A program made the translations under genes and the position numbers. Of a stretch of 64,000 nucleotides of DNA, positions 42,761 through 51,026 are shown piece by piece (the stretch's first letter is position 1; each line of letters starts with the position of its first letter). The notes under the pieces are model-generated. The model did not search any database. It worked only from the letters and a program-made list of their open reading frames with translations, and was not told the DNA's origin. The DNA is taken from assembly GCF_014648495.1 (NCBI RefSeq), contig NZ_BMRF01000002.1, positions 1 to 64,000 of the forward strand, written 5' to 3'. The stretch is from Actinomadura cremea. GTDB lineage: Bacteria; Actinomycetota; Actinomycetes; Streptosporangiales; Streptosporangiaceae.

Positions 42761-44064
42761 CGTGCGTCCCTCTCGTCGGACTCCTCCGGCGCGTCGCGGG
42801 GCAGCGTCGCGCGGACCGCGAACCCGCCCCCCGGACGCGGGCCCGCCTCGAACGTACCGCCCAGCGCCGCGGCCCGCTCCCGCATGCCGCGGATCCCGCT
42901 GCCGGCCGGACGATCGTCCAGCAGCGACACCCCGCGGCCGTCGTCCTCGACCCGCACCTCGATCTCGTGCTCGCGGTAGGCGACGCGGACCCGCGCCGTC
43001 ACCGGGCCGGGCCCCGCGTGCCGGGTCACGTTGGTGAGCGCCTCCTGGACGATCCGGAACGCGGCCAGGCTCGTCCCGGCGTGCAGCGGGCCGCGGTCGC
43101 CGGTCACCTCGGCGTCGACCGTCAGCCCGGCGGACTCCGCCCGCGCCAGCAGCTCGTCGAGCCGATCGAGCCCGGCCGTCGGGGAGCGCGGCGCCGTCTC
43201 GCCCTGCGCCCGCAGCGCCCCGATCACCGACCGCATCTCGGTCAGCGCCTCCTTGCTGGCCTCCTTGATCGCGGCGAGCGCCGTCCGCGCCTGCCCCGGA
43301 TCGTCGTCGATCAGATGGAGCGCGACGCCCGCCTGCACGTTGATCATCGAGATGTTGTGGGCGAGGACGTCGTGCAGCTCGCGCGCCATCCGCAGCCGTT
43401 CCTCGCTGGCCTGCCGCTTCTCCTCCTCGGCGCGCGTGCGGGCGGTCTCGGCGGCCCGCTGGGCGCGCATCCGCACCAGCTCGCCGCCGATCAGCACCAC
43501 GAGCGCCCAGCCGATGAAGATCGTCATGCCGCCGGCCGTCGGCTCCTCCACCGGGAACGTCCGGCCGGGCTCGCCCCGCTCCGCGAGCGGGACTCCGATG
43601 ATCATCGTGAGCGTGAAGAACCCGGCGAGCCACAGCACCGTCCCCGCCCACGCCGCCAGCCGGTGCCCCGCCATCACGGCCCCGAACGCCGCCACGCCCA
43701 GCGCCGTCGGTGCCGGCCCGTAGGTGTAGGCGCGCAGGAAGTACACGGCCGTCACGGCGCTGACCGCCACCAGCGTGAACACCGGATACCGCCGCCGCAG
43801 CAGCAGCAGCGCCGGCCCGCCGGCGAGCAGCGCGAACCCGAACGGGTCGAGCGGGGTGTTGCCGATGTCGGTCGACCCGTTCGCCCAGGGCGGCCCCTGC
43901 TCGGTCCACGGGCCGCTGTTCCGCGCCCCCTCCGACGGGCCGTGCTGAGCCCCGATCGACCCCCCGACCTGGAACAGCACCAGGAACAGGGGCACGACCC
44001 ACACCGGCCATTCCCTCGGCCGCGGCCACTGCCCCCGAACCGGCGCGTGCGGCTGAGTGCTCAT
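42757..44064 (-). CDS. Membrane sensor histidine kinase (DesK/NarX-type)
   Basis: A 435-residue HisKA_3 kinase. About five or six membrane helices occupy residues 18-195. The phospho-accepting His is in RMARELHDVLAHNISMINVQ, and the ATPase domain follows with the N-box AFRIVQEALTNVTRHA and DDGRGVSLLDD, SGIRGMRERA. The extracellular loops are short, suggesting it senses the membrane itself or a lipophilic ligand, as DesK does. The response regulator gene overlaps its stop. Confidence 0.88.
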   Translation of the reverse strand: MSTQPHAPVRGQWPRPREWPVWVVPLFLVLFQVGGSIGAQHGPSEGARNSGPWTEQGPPWANGSTDIGNTPLDPFGFALLAGGPALLLLRRRYPVFTLVAVSAVTAVYFLRAYTYGPAPTALGVAAFGAVMAGHRLAAWAGTVLWLAGFFTLTMIIGVPLAERGEPGRTFPVEEPTAGGMTIFIGWALVVLIGGELVRMRAQRAAETARTRAEEEKRQASEERLRMARELHDVLAHNISMINVQAGVALHLIDDDPGQARTALAAIKEASKEALTEMRSVIGALRAQGETAPRSPTAGLDRLDELLARAESAGLTVDAEVTGDRGPLHAGTSLAAFRIVQEALTNVTRHAGPGPVTARVRVAYREHEIEVRVEDDGRGVSLLDDRPAGSGIRGMRERAAALGGTFEAGPRPGGGFAVRATLPRDAPEESDERDAR

Positions 44065-44186
44065 GCCTTGAACAGTAGGTCAGCCGATTCCGCTCCACGT
44101 CGCCCGCCAGGAGTCATCCCGCCTACGCCCCCAGGCGTATCCGGCACCCCGCCCGGATCGCCGGCATCGGTCGATCAGGCGGAAGG

Positions 44187-44220
44187 GCCGAGGCCGTACC
44201 GCGGACGGCGGCGCCTCGGC
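44187..44220 (-). terminator. Hairpin downstream of the second regulator operon
   Basis: GCCGAGGC and GCCTCGGC are separated by 18 bases, beginning 11 bases beyond the stop of the leftward response regulator at 44231. A further short repeat ACGCC-CCCA-GGCGT lies at 44125-44138, in the upstream region of the histidine kinase at 44064, and could be an operator. Confidence 0.4.
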
Positions 44221-44230
44221 GGGGCTCCGG

Positions 44231-44878
44231 TCAGCCCGCTATCCATTCTCCCCTCTCGACGCTGACGAGGCCGTGGCGGGCGGCTTCGATGACGGCTTCG
44301 CGCTGCGAGTGGACGCCGAGCTTGCTGAGGACGCTCTGGACGTGGCTGCGCGCGGTGCTTCGGGTCACCCCCATGGCCTTGGCGAGGGCCTGGGTGGACT
44401 CGCCGCGGGCGAGGCGCGTGAGGACCTCCCGTTCGCGGGGGGTCAGGAAGCGGGCGACGCGTTCGGCGTCGCCGCGGGGGCGGGCGTCGGGGTGGCCGAG
44501 GCCCTGGTCGACGACGGTCTCGCCCGCGGCGACGCGGCGCAGGACGGCGAGGACGTCGCCGGCCTGCTGGCCCTTGTGCGCGAAGCCGCGGACGCCCGCC
44601 GCGATGCCCGCGTCCAGGACCGGGCGTTCGAGGAAGCCGGTCAGGACGACGAAGCGGGTGTGCGGCGCGGCGGTGCGCAGCCGCGGTATCCAGTCGAGCG
44701 CGGTGCCGGAGGGGAACCGCAGGTCGATCAGGCAGACGTCCGCCTCGCCGGCGCGCAGCAGCGGCAGCGCGTCGGCGGGGGAGTAGGTCACGCCGACGAC
44801 GGTGTGCCCGGCGTCGGTGAGGACGAGCGACAGCGAGTCGGCGAAGACCGCGTGGTCGTCGCAGATCAGCACTCTCAT
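44231..44878 (-). CDS. NarL/LuxR-type response regulator (second system)
   Basis: A 215-residue regulator. Receiver: LICDDH, phospho-Asp in VCLIDLRFPSG (the usual MPGMDG is degenerate), and FAHKGQ at the conserved Lys. LuxR domain: LTPREREVLTRLARGESTQALAKAMGV (helix pair). The ATG overlaps the kinase stop (ATGA at 44875-44878), so the two form a pair. Confidence 0.85.
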   Translation of the reverse strand: MRVLICDDHAVFADSLSLVLTDAGHTVVGVTYSPADALPLLRAGEADVCLIDLRFPSGTALDWIPRLRTAAPHTRFVVLTGFLERPVLDAGIAAGVRGFAHKGQQAGDVLAVLRRVAAGETVVDQGLGHPDARPRGDAERVARFLTPREREVLTRLARGESTQALAKAMGVTRSTARSHVQSVLSKLGVHSQREAVIEAARHGLVSVERGEWIAG

Positions 44879-45672
44879 GGGTGGGGCCGCCAGTCGTCGC
44901 CGTAGGACTCGGCGGCGGGGGCGGCGGGCAGGAGGAGGCGGACGCGGGCGCCGCCCATCTCGCAGGTGCGGATCTCCAGGCTGCCGCCGTATCCGGAGAT
45001 CAGGTCGTGGACGATGCCGAGGCCGAGGGACGCCAGGCCGCGGGACGCGGGTCCGCGGGAGCCGGCGGTGCCGAAGCCGGGGCCGTCGTCGTCGACCTGG
45101 ACGGTCACCCAGCCGCGGTCGGCGGTGACGTGGACGTCGACGCGGCCGTGCGCGACGCGGCAGGCGTTGTCGAGGACGTTGCGGACGGCCCGCCACAGGG
45201 CGACCGGGTCCATGTGGGCCCATGCCTCGGTGCCGTCGAAGCAGACCTCGCGGGTGGTGGACAGTCTGATCCCGGTGACGACCTCGGCGGTGAGTTCGTC
45301 GACGCGGACGCGCTCGGGGCCGGGGAGGCGGTCGTCGTCGTCCCCGTCGAGCCGGCGCAGGAGGTGGTCGAGCCAGCGGGTCTCGCCGAGCAGCTGCTCG
45401 ACGCGGGCGCGGCTGGCGTCGCCGATGTCGTCGGCCACGGCGACCGCCGAGGCCAGCATGATGATCGTCCCCAGTTCGTGCCGGATGTCGTGCCGCAGGC
45501 GGCGCCGCCCCAGCGTGTCGCCCCCGCCGGCCTCCGGGACGGCCTCGCCGCGGTGCGCCGCCCCTCGCGGGCGCGCGGCACGGGAGGCGAACTCCCGGAC
45601 CTGCGCGCCGGTGAGCGTGGCGACGCCCGCGGGCGCGTCCATCGGAATTGCCCGAGACCGCCCGTCGTTCAT
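44875..45672 (-). CDS. Soluble histidine kinase-like ATPase
   Basis: A 265-residue protein without membrane segments. The phospho-acceptor region reads LRHDIRHELGTIIMLASAV, with a His in the HxxxHE arrangement, and the HATPase_c domain shows VRNVLDNACRVA, DDDGPGFG and GLGIVHDLISGYGGSLEI. The first 45 residues are unremarkable. Its signal must be cytoplasmic or come via a partner. The 258-base upstream region is divergent with the MBL-Rieske gene, which could be the target of this pair. Confidence 0.8.
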   Translation of the reverse strand: MNDGRSRAIPMDAPAGVATLTGAQVREFASRAARPRGAAHRGEAVPEAGGGDTLGRRRLRHDIRHELGTIIMLASAVAVADDIGDASRARVEQLLGETRWLDHLLRRLDGDDDDRLPGPERVRVDELTAEVVTGIRLSTTREVCFDGTEAWAHMDPVALWRAVRNVLDNACRVAHGRVDVHVTADRGWVTVQVDDDGPGFGTAGSRGPASRGLASLGLGIVHDLISGYGGSLEIRTCEMGGARVRLLLPAAPAAESYGDDWRPHP

Positions 45673-45764
45673 GAAGGACCCCCGTCCGTTATCACCAGCA
45701 CCGTATCGACGGTCACCCGGTGTACGCGCGGTGTCCAGTAATTTGGCCGCAAGCGTCCTGTACC

Positions 45765-45780
45765 TGACCGGTAGTGGTCA
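45765..45780. promoter_or_regulatory. Inverted repeat TGACC-N6-GGTCA
   Basis: Perfect 5-base arms lie in the divergent, locally AT-richer region between the soluble kinase operon and the MBL-Rieske gene. This is a possible response-regulator or repressor site. Confidence 0.3.
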
Positions 45781-45864
45781 TGCACATCTGTTGGTAAACG
45801 CAGCACATTGGCTCGGCGTCTCAGACAGGATTGTCGGTTACCCCTTAGACATTTTCGTCATGCC

Positions 45865-45879
45865 TACGGCGTAGCCGTA
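45865..45879. promoter_or_regulatory. Inverted repeat TACGGC-GTA-GCCGTA
   Basis: A perfect 6-base stem with a 3-base centre, 51 bases before the MBL-Rieske start. The region just upstream (45781-45864) is AT-rich for this genome and probably holds the promoter, though no clear -35/-10 pair stands out. Confidence 0.35.
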
Positions 45880-45930
45880 TTGCGCATTACGCCGGGTGCG
45901 GGGCGCCGGCGGGGGAGGGACAGTCGCGGT

Positions 45931-47496
45931 ATGCCGACGGTCACTTTTCTCGGACATGCGGGCGTGTCGCTGGACGCCCGGACGTTCCGCCTGCTCGCGG
46001 ACCCGTGGCTCGCGCCGACCGGGGCGTTTCTCGGAGCCTGGCACCAGTACCCGAGAAACGATCACCTGGACGCCGACCGGTTCCTGGACGCCGACTGGGT
46101 CGCGGTCTCGCACGAACATCTAGATCATTTCGACCCGTGGGTCATCGGCCGGTTGCCGGCGCGGACCCGAATCCTCATTCCGCGCTACCCGGGCCCGGCG
46201 TTCCGCGAGCGGATGGCGGCTGTCGCGGGTGACCGTCCGGTAATCGAGATAGAACCCTGGGAGAAATTCCCGCTTGACTCCGGCGGGTCCTGGATGACCG
46301 TGATTCCGGAACTATCGCCGATGTGTCATGACGCCGCTTTCCTGTTCGTCGTGGACGGACGGTCGGTGCTGCACGGCAACGACGCGCGGCTCACCGCGGC
46401 GCAGGCGCGCCGGGCCAAGCACCTGGCGGGGGACCGGCTGGACGTCATGGCGCTGCAGGCGTCCGGGGCGTCCTGGCACCCGATCTGCTACGAGTACCCG
46501 GCCGCCGAGATGGCCGAGGTCTCGATGAGCAAGCGGGTGTCGAAGCTGCGCTCGGTGCAGCGGCTCGTCCGGCAGACCGCGCCCGAGCTGGCCGTCCCGT
46601 TCGCGGGCCCGCCCTGCTTCCTGGACGCCGAGGTCGCGCCGCTGAACTGGGTGCTGGACCAGAAGGACGGCGCGTTCTGCGACCCCGAGGCCGCGACCGA
46701 CTGGCTGCGCGAGCACCTGCCGGCGCAGCGCTTCGACCTCTTCAAGCCGGGCGACTCCCTCGACCTCGACACCGGCGGGATCGTCCGCGACCCGGTGTCG
46801 GCGGAGTTCTCGTTCGCCGACGCGGCCCGTGCCGAGTACCTGGAGCGCTACGCCGACGACCGCTCCCCGCACATCGCGCGCGTGTTCGCCGAGAACCCCG
46901 CGCCGGGCCCCGGCCTGTTCGACCGGTTCGCCGCCCACTTCACGTACCTGGGCGGGCTCAGCGACTACTTCCTCCGGCAGATCGCGATGGTCGTCCGCTT
47001 CGAGGTCACCGGCCCGAACGGCGGGACGTGGGACGTGGCGCTGTCCCCGGACGGGGTGTCGGTCGCCGAGGCGCGCCCCCAGGTGCGCCCGCACTACCGG
47101 ATCACGACCGCGGGCCGCTGGGTCGAGGCCGTCCTGTCCGGCCGGATGGCGTGGGAGGACCTGCTGATCTCCTTCCGGCTCAGCCTGTACCGCGACCCGG
47201 ACGTCTACAACGACCACCTCGTCGGGCTGCTCAAGCACGCCAACGCGCCCGCGCTGCAGGCCGTCGAGGCGTACGAGACGGGACGGGACTGGAGCGAGCG
47301 GATCACCGTCGAGTGGGACGGGGGCCGCTACGACATCCCCCGGTACTGCCCGCACGCGGGCGAGGACCTGGCCGTCGGCGCGATCGTCCGGAACGGGCTG
47401 GTGCACTGCCTCGCGCACAACTTCGCGTTCGACCTGGCGACCGGGGTGTGCGTCAACGCCCGCGCGGCGAACCTGACCAGCCGCCGCGTCGGGTGA
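45931..47496 (+). CDS. MBL-fold / SCP2-like / Rieske fusion enzyme
   Basis: A 521-residue protein with three parts. Residues 1-230 are an MBL fold with HEHLDH (61-66). The middle (about 340-450) contains WDVALSPDGVSVAEARP and WEDLLISFRLSLYRDPD, resembling an SCP2-type lipid-binding domain. The C-terminus is a Rieske [2Fe-2S] domain with Cys473-Pro-His475 and Cys493-x2-His496. MBL plus Rieske recalls CMP-Neu5Ac hydroxylase, in which the order is reversed, so an iron-dependent hydroxylation is conceivable. Electron donor genes are not nearby. The start at 45931 follows GGAGGGA at a long spacing. A strong terminator follows. Confidence 0.7.
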   Translation: MPTVTFLGHAGVSLDARTFRLLADPWLAPTGAFLGAWHQYPRNDHLDADRFLDADWVAVSHEHLDHFDPWVIGRLPARTRILIPRYPGPAFRERMAAVAGDRPVIEIEPWEKFPLDSGGSWMTVIPELSPMCHDAAFLFVVDGRSVLHGNDARLTAAQARRAKHLAGDRLDVMALQASGASWHPICYEYPAAEMAEVSMSKRVSKLRSVQRLVRQTAPELAVPFAGPPCFLDAEVAPLNWVLDQKDGAFCDPEAATDWLREHLPAQRFDLFKPGDSLDLDTGGIVRDPVSAEFSFADAARAEYLERYADDRSPHIARVFAENPAPGPGLFDRFAAHFTYLGGLSDYFLRQIAMVVRFEVTGPNGGTWDVALSPDGVSVAEARPQVRPHYRITTAGRWVEAVLSGRMAWEDLLISFRLSLYRDPDVYNDHLVGLLKHANAPALQAVEAYETGRDWSERITVEWDGGRYDIPRYCPHAGEDLAVGAIVRNGLVHCLAHNFAFDLATGVCVNARAANLTSRRVG

Positions 47497-47542
47497 CGGC
47501 TCGCGCGCCCCGGACCCCTTCCGTCCCGGGGCACGCGTCGAG

Positions 47543-47587
47543 AGCCGGGCCCGGATGCTCACCGAGTGAGCGTCCGGGCCCGGCTTT
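47543..47587 (+). terminator. Very strong hairpin terminator with T-run
   Basis: Arms at 47543-47562 and 47566-47585 pair at 19 of 20 positions (the exception is a G-U in RNA) with a 3-base loop, and the sequence ends TTT. It closes the MBL-Rieske transcription unit and separates it from the small gene at 47632. Confidence 0.9.
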
Positions 47588-47631
47588 GCCACTATTCTGG
47601 TGCTTTCTGTGATCGTTTGGGGGTTGGTAGG

Positions 47632-47805
47632 GTGCGCGCTCTGAACCGCACCAGGCTCGGCCTGCTCATCGTCGGATTCGTGGTCCTCGTCGGCCTGATG
47701 GAGTGGGCGGCCGTGATGATCGGCTCCGTCGAGGTCCCGCTGCCGAGCAACGCGCCCGAGGGCGCGGTCTCGGAGACCAACGGCGCTCCGGCGGCGGCCC
47801 CGTAG
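47632..47805 (+). CDS. Small single-helix membrane protein
   Basis: A 57-residue peptide: a basic start, one hydrophobic helix (about 9-32) and an Ala/Pro/Glu-rich outer tail. No family recognised. GTG 47632 is chosen because in-frame upstream codons lie in the terminator hairpin. A weak promoter candidate is TTTGCC (47585-47590) with TGTGAT (47608-47613) at 17 bases. It converges on the TIM-barrel gene eight bases away. Confidence 0.5.
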   Translation: MRALNRTRLGLLIVGFVVLVGLMEWAAVMIGSVEVPLPSNAPEGAVSETNGAPAAAP

Positions 47806-47812
47806 GAGGGCC

Positions 47813-48727
47813 TCACGAACGTCCGGTGTTGCGGGCCCTGACGATGCTCTGCAGGTCGGGACGGTCGCCGCCGGACGCGTCCGCGAGTGTGGGGCACGCC
47901 CACTCGTCCTGCCTTCCCCACGTGTAGGTGATCTCCAGCCGGGGGGCGGGGACGAGCCGGTCCCAGCGGCGGAGCAGGGCGCGGAACTGGTCCTCGGTCG
48001 GCAGCCAGTACTGCTTGTCGCCGGACGAGCACTCCTGCCCGAACGCCTGCAGGACGGGCGCGACGCGCTCGCGCGCGATGCCCGCCCGGTCCGCCATCCG
48101 GACCATCCGGTCGATCGCCCCGATGTCGCACTTCTGCTTCGGTTCGACCGCGCCCCGGCACGGGTACGGGTCGAGGCCGACGATGTCGACGTTCACCTTC
48201 CGCGGGGTGACCGGCCCCATCGGCCAGTCGGTGAGCGAGATGAACGAGATCTGCCCCGGCGCGTGCTTCTCGACGAAGTCGGCGCGGCGCCCGATCTCCT
48301 CGGCGATCTCCGGGCACTCGCTCGTGTTCGGCTCGTCCGACAGGTACCAGCCGTAGACGCGGGGGTCGCGCCCGTACGTCCGGACGGCTTGGGCGAACGC
48401 GTCGAAGTCGAGCGTGAAGTCGTCGCAGTGGAAGTTGCCGACCCACATCATCGCCTGCATGCCGCGCGGGATCCCGGCGACCAGCGACGGGTCGGGCCGG
48501 ACGTCCACCAGGTCGTAGCCGAGCTCCCGCAGCCGCGGGTAGTCGGCCGGCTCGGTGTTCAGCGCGATGCGGCGGGTCGGGTCCGGGACGGCCGGGGACG
48601 TGCCGGGCGTCGCGGGCGGCCCCGTGTACGGCTCGTAGCCGTCCGTCGCGCGCACCAGTATGAGCAGCCCGGCCGTCACGACCACGACCGCCGCGACGGC
48701 CGCGCCGGCCTTGTACCGCACGTCCAT
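47813..48727 (-). CDS. Membrane-anchored TIM-barrel (glycosidase-like) protein
   Basis: A 304-residue protein with an N-terminal membrane anchor (about 7-26), a Pro/Thr-rich linker, and a domain resembling glycoside-hydrolase TIM barrels: YGWYLSDEPNTSECPEIAEEI has the acid in the expected strand-end position, then VDIVGLDPYPC, and RLEITYTWGRQDEWACP. It lies last in the exopolysaccharide operon, so it may trim or bind the polymer outside the cell. Catalytic activity is inferred from fold only. Confidence 0.6.
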   Translation of the reverse strand: MDVRYKAGAAVAAVVVVTAGLLILVRATDGYEPYTGPPATPGTSPAVPDPTRRIALNTEPADYPRLRELGYDLVDVRPDPSLVAGIPRGMQAMMWVGNFHCDDFTLDFDAFAQAVRTYGRDPRVYGWYLSDEPNTSECPEIAEEIGRRADFVEKHAPGQISFISLTDWPMGPVTPRKVNVDIVGLDPYPCRGAVEPKQKCDIGAIDRMVRMADRAGIARERVAPVLQAFGQECSSGDKQYWLPTEDQFRALLRRWDRLVPAPRLEITYTWGRQDEWACPTLADASGGDRPDLQSIVRARNTGRS

Positions 48728-48760
48728 CCGATCTCCCCCCGAGACGATGTCAGCGGTCCG

Positions 48761-49684
48761 TCACGCGGCCGGACCCGGTTTCTGCGCGGGCCGGACGGGC
48801 TCCGCGAGCGGCCCGACGTGCTCCGCGGCCGTGCGTTCGTCCGACGAGGCCACCGCGCGCGGCCCCACGTGTTCTACGGGCGTCCGGTCGTCCGGCCGGG
48901 CCACCGCGCGTGGCCGCTCCTCCTCCGGCGGTGCCTCCTCGACGGCGCCGTCCGCCCGGACCTGGAGCGGCGGCAGCGTGAACCCGAGGATGTGCCGGAC
49001 CGTGTCCCACAGCGCGCGGAACGTCGCCCGCATCGACGGGTCCCGCAGGTAGACGGCGTCGACCGCGACCCGCGCGGGCACGATCCGGCGGATGTAGCCG
49101 ACGAGGTCGACCTCCTCGCCGGGCGGCAGGACGTCGAAGTCGCGGAACCGGACCTCCGACAGGCCGGTCAGCCCCGGCCGGTGGTCGAAGATCCACCGGC
49201 AGTGCGCGTCGTAGTGGACGGCGAGGTCGTAGGTCTCCGGGCGCGGCCCGACCAGCGTCATCTGCCCGCGCAGGACGTTCGCGAGCTGCGGCAGCTCGTC
49301 CAGCGACCACCGCCGCAGCAGCTTCCCGACGTGCGTCAGCCGCGGGTCGCAGGTCGCGGTCACGGTGAGCCCGCCGACGCCCTGCCGCATCGTCCGGAAC
49401 TTGTACATCGTGAACGGGCGCCCGCCCTGCCCGACCCGGGTCTGCCGGAACACGCCCGGCCCCCTGCTCGACAGCCGGACGAGCACGTAGATCAGCAGCA
49501 GCGGGACGCTGAGCAGCACGAGCCCGGCGAGGGCGCCCGCGACGTCCAGCACCCGGCGGGACCGGGACGGCGCGACGCCGCCGGACGGGTCGACGGGGCG
49601 GCTCGCCAGCTCGGTGCCGTTCGCGAGCTCGGTACCGTTCGCCGGTTCGGTGCCGTTCGCCGGTTCGGTGCGGTCCTCGGACAT
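48761..49684 (-). CDS. Undecaprenyl-phosphate sugar phosphotransferase (exopolysaccharide initiating)
   Basis: A 307-residue bacterial sugar transferase. One membrane helix (about 47-70) is followed by the catalytic domain: FRQTRVGQGGRPFTMYKFRTM, LLRRWSLDELPQLANVLRG and MTLVGPRPE, all diagnostic. It transfers a sugar-1-phosphate to undecaprenyl phosphate, the first step of repeat-unit assembly. Both ends carry tandem repeats not found in the family: four 6-residue units at the N-terminus and two 17-residue units near the C-terminus. It lacks the extra N-terminal helices and CoA-binding-like domain of WbaP-type enzymes. Confidence 0.85.
   Translation of the reverse strand: MSEDRTEPANGTEPANGTELANGTELASRPVDPSGGVAPSRSRRVLDVAGALAGLVLLSVPLLLIYVLVRLSSRGPGVFRQTRVGQGGRPFTMYKFRTMRQGVGGLTVTATCDPRLTHVGKLLRRWSLDELPQLANVLRGQMTLVGPRPETYDLAVHYDAHCRWIFDHRPGLTGLSEVRFRDFDVLPPGEEVDLVGYIRRIVPARVAVDAVYLRDPSMRATFRALWDTVRHILGFTLPPLQVRADGAVEEAPPEEERPRAVARPDDRTPVEHVGPRAVASSDERTAAEHVGPLAEPVRPAQKPGPAA
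48810..48911. repeat. Two 51-base tandem repeats inside the sugar transferase gene
   Basis: Units 48810-48860 and 48861-48911 encode PRAVASSDERTAAEHVG and PRAVARPDDRTPVEHVG in the C-terminal tail. They keep the reading frame (51 = 3 x 17) and have diverged, so they are not very recent. Confidence 0.75.
49605..49676. repeat. Four 18-base tandem repeats inside the sugar transferase gene
   Basis: Units start at 49605, 49623, 49641 and 49659 and encode the hexapeptides around EPANGT/ELANGT near the N-terminus. In-frame period; the copy number could vary between strains. Confidence 0.85.
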
Positions 49685-49688
49685 GGAA

Positions 49689-51026
49689 TCACCCCTTCTC
49701 TCCGGCGGCCCGCCGGTCCCGGGCGTCCAGATTCCTGACGTGCCGGAACCAGAGCAGCAGCGCGGCGGTGGTGGCGACGAACGAGACGGACGTGGCGATC
49801 GCGGCGCCCGTCGCCCCGTGCGACGGGATCAGCAGCGTTCCGAGCAGCACCACGACGAGCAGGCCGATGCCCTGCCCGGTGGACGCGGCGCCGGGCCGTC
49901 CGACCCCGTACAGGTAGGCCATGACCAGGCCGGTCACGCCGAACGTGACGACGCCCGCGAGGCGGATGTAGGTGGGGACCACCGCGTCGTCGAACACGTC
50001 GCCGAAGACCCACGGCAGCGCCGTCCCCGCGAGCAGCGCGAGCGGCAGCGCGGCCAGGACGGACACGCCGAGCGCGGGCAGGACGAGGCGGGCGGTGCGC
50101 CGCGTGGCGGTCGCCCGGTCGTCCTTGGCGAAGTCGGGATAGAGGACGTAGTTGACGGCGAGTCCGGGAAGCTGCACCAGCTCGGCGAACTTGCTCGCGA
50201 CCGTGTAGACGCCGAGGACGCTCGGCCCGGCGATCGCGCCGAGCAGCGCCATGTCGAACCGGAGCTGCAGCAGGTCGATGAGCTGCCCGACGTACCCGCG
50301 CAGCCCGTACCCGGCGATGCGGCGGCCGAGCCGGGCGTCCGGGCGCCCCCAGCCGGCGAAGAACCCGCCGCGGGCGAGCCGCCGGACGATCCACGCGGCG
50401 GCGGCGACGTCGGCGAGCACGAGCCCGGTGATCAGCGCGCCCGGCCCGTACCAGCCGATGAGGATGACCAGGTAGATCGGCAGGAACACGAACTCCTCGA
50501 CGGCGATCGCGAGGCTGGCGCCGGCCTGGTCGCCGGTGCCCTGCAGCAGGCCCTTGCCGACCGACACGAACGTCTGCGTGAACGCGGGCGCGGCGGCGGC
50601 GAGCGTGATCCAGAACCCGAACGACTGGAAGAACACCAGGTGGATCGCCGGGCTGAGCACGAGCCAGCCGGCGCCCGCGACGACCGCGCCGAGCACCGTC
50701 AGGGCGGCGAGCGTCGGACGGACGCGGGCCTGGTCCTCGGCGTCGCGCGCGAGGAAGAACGGGGCGGCGCCCGGCAGGCCCGCGCTCGACAGCTGGCACA
50801 GCAGTCCGGGCAGGATCCGGACGAGCGTGAACGCGCCGACGAGCGCGGGGCCGCCGATCCGCGCGACCATGACGGTCGCGATGCCGAGCGAGGCGAGCGC
50901 CCCGACCCGTCCGGCCATGTTGCCCGCGACGAGCGCGACGAGCCGCCGCCGCAGCCGTCCGCCGTCGTCGGTCCCGGCCGCCGCTTCGGGCGGGACGGCC
51001 GGCTCGGGCCTGCGGGTGTCGGTCAT
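49689..51026 (-). CDS. Wzx-type polysaccharide flippase
   Basis: A 445-residue MOP-superfamily flippase with about 12-14 membrane helices. The first segment VALVAGNMAGRVGALASLGIA and the internal VASKFAELVQLPGLAVNYVLYPDFAK are typical of Wzx-like proteins. It would flip lipid-linked repeat units across the membrane. ATGA overlap with the polymerase gene upstream. Confidence 0.8.
   Translation of the reverse strand: MTDTRRPEPAVPPEAAAGTDDGGRLRRRLVALVAGNMAGRVGALASLGIATVMVARIGGPALVGAFTLVRILPGLLCQLSSAGLPGAAPFFLARDAEDQARVRPTLAALTVLGAVVAGAGWLVLSPAIHLVFFQSFGFWITLAAAAPAFTQTFVSVGKGLLQGTGDQAGASLAIAVEEFVFLPIYLVILIGWYGPGALITGLVLADVAAAAWIVRRLARGGFFAGWGRPDARLGRRIAGYGLRGYVGQLIDLLQLRFDMALLGAIAGPSVLGVYTVASKFAELVQLPGLAVNYVLYPDFAKDDRATATRRTARLVLPALGVSVLAALPLALLAGTALPWVFGDVFDDAVVPTYIRLAGVVTFGVTGLVMAYLYGVGRPGAASTGQGIGLLVVVLLGTLLIPSHGATGAAIATSVSFVATTAALLLWFRHVRNLDARDRRAAGEKG

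Noticed and set aside
47566-47631. Upstream start for the 47632 small protein
   Set aside because: The extra codons lie in the right arm of the strong terminator hairpin and have no ribosome site.
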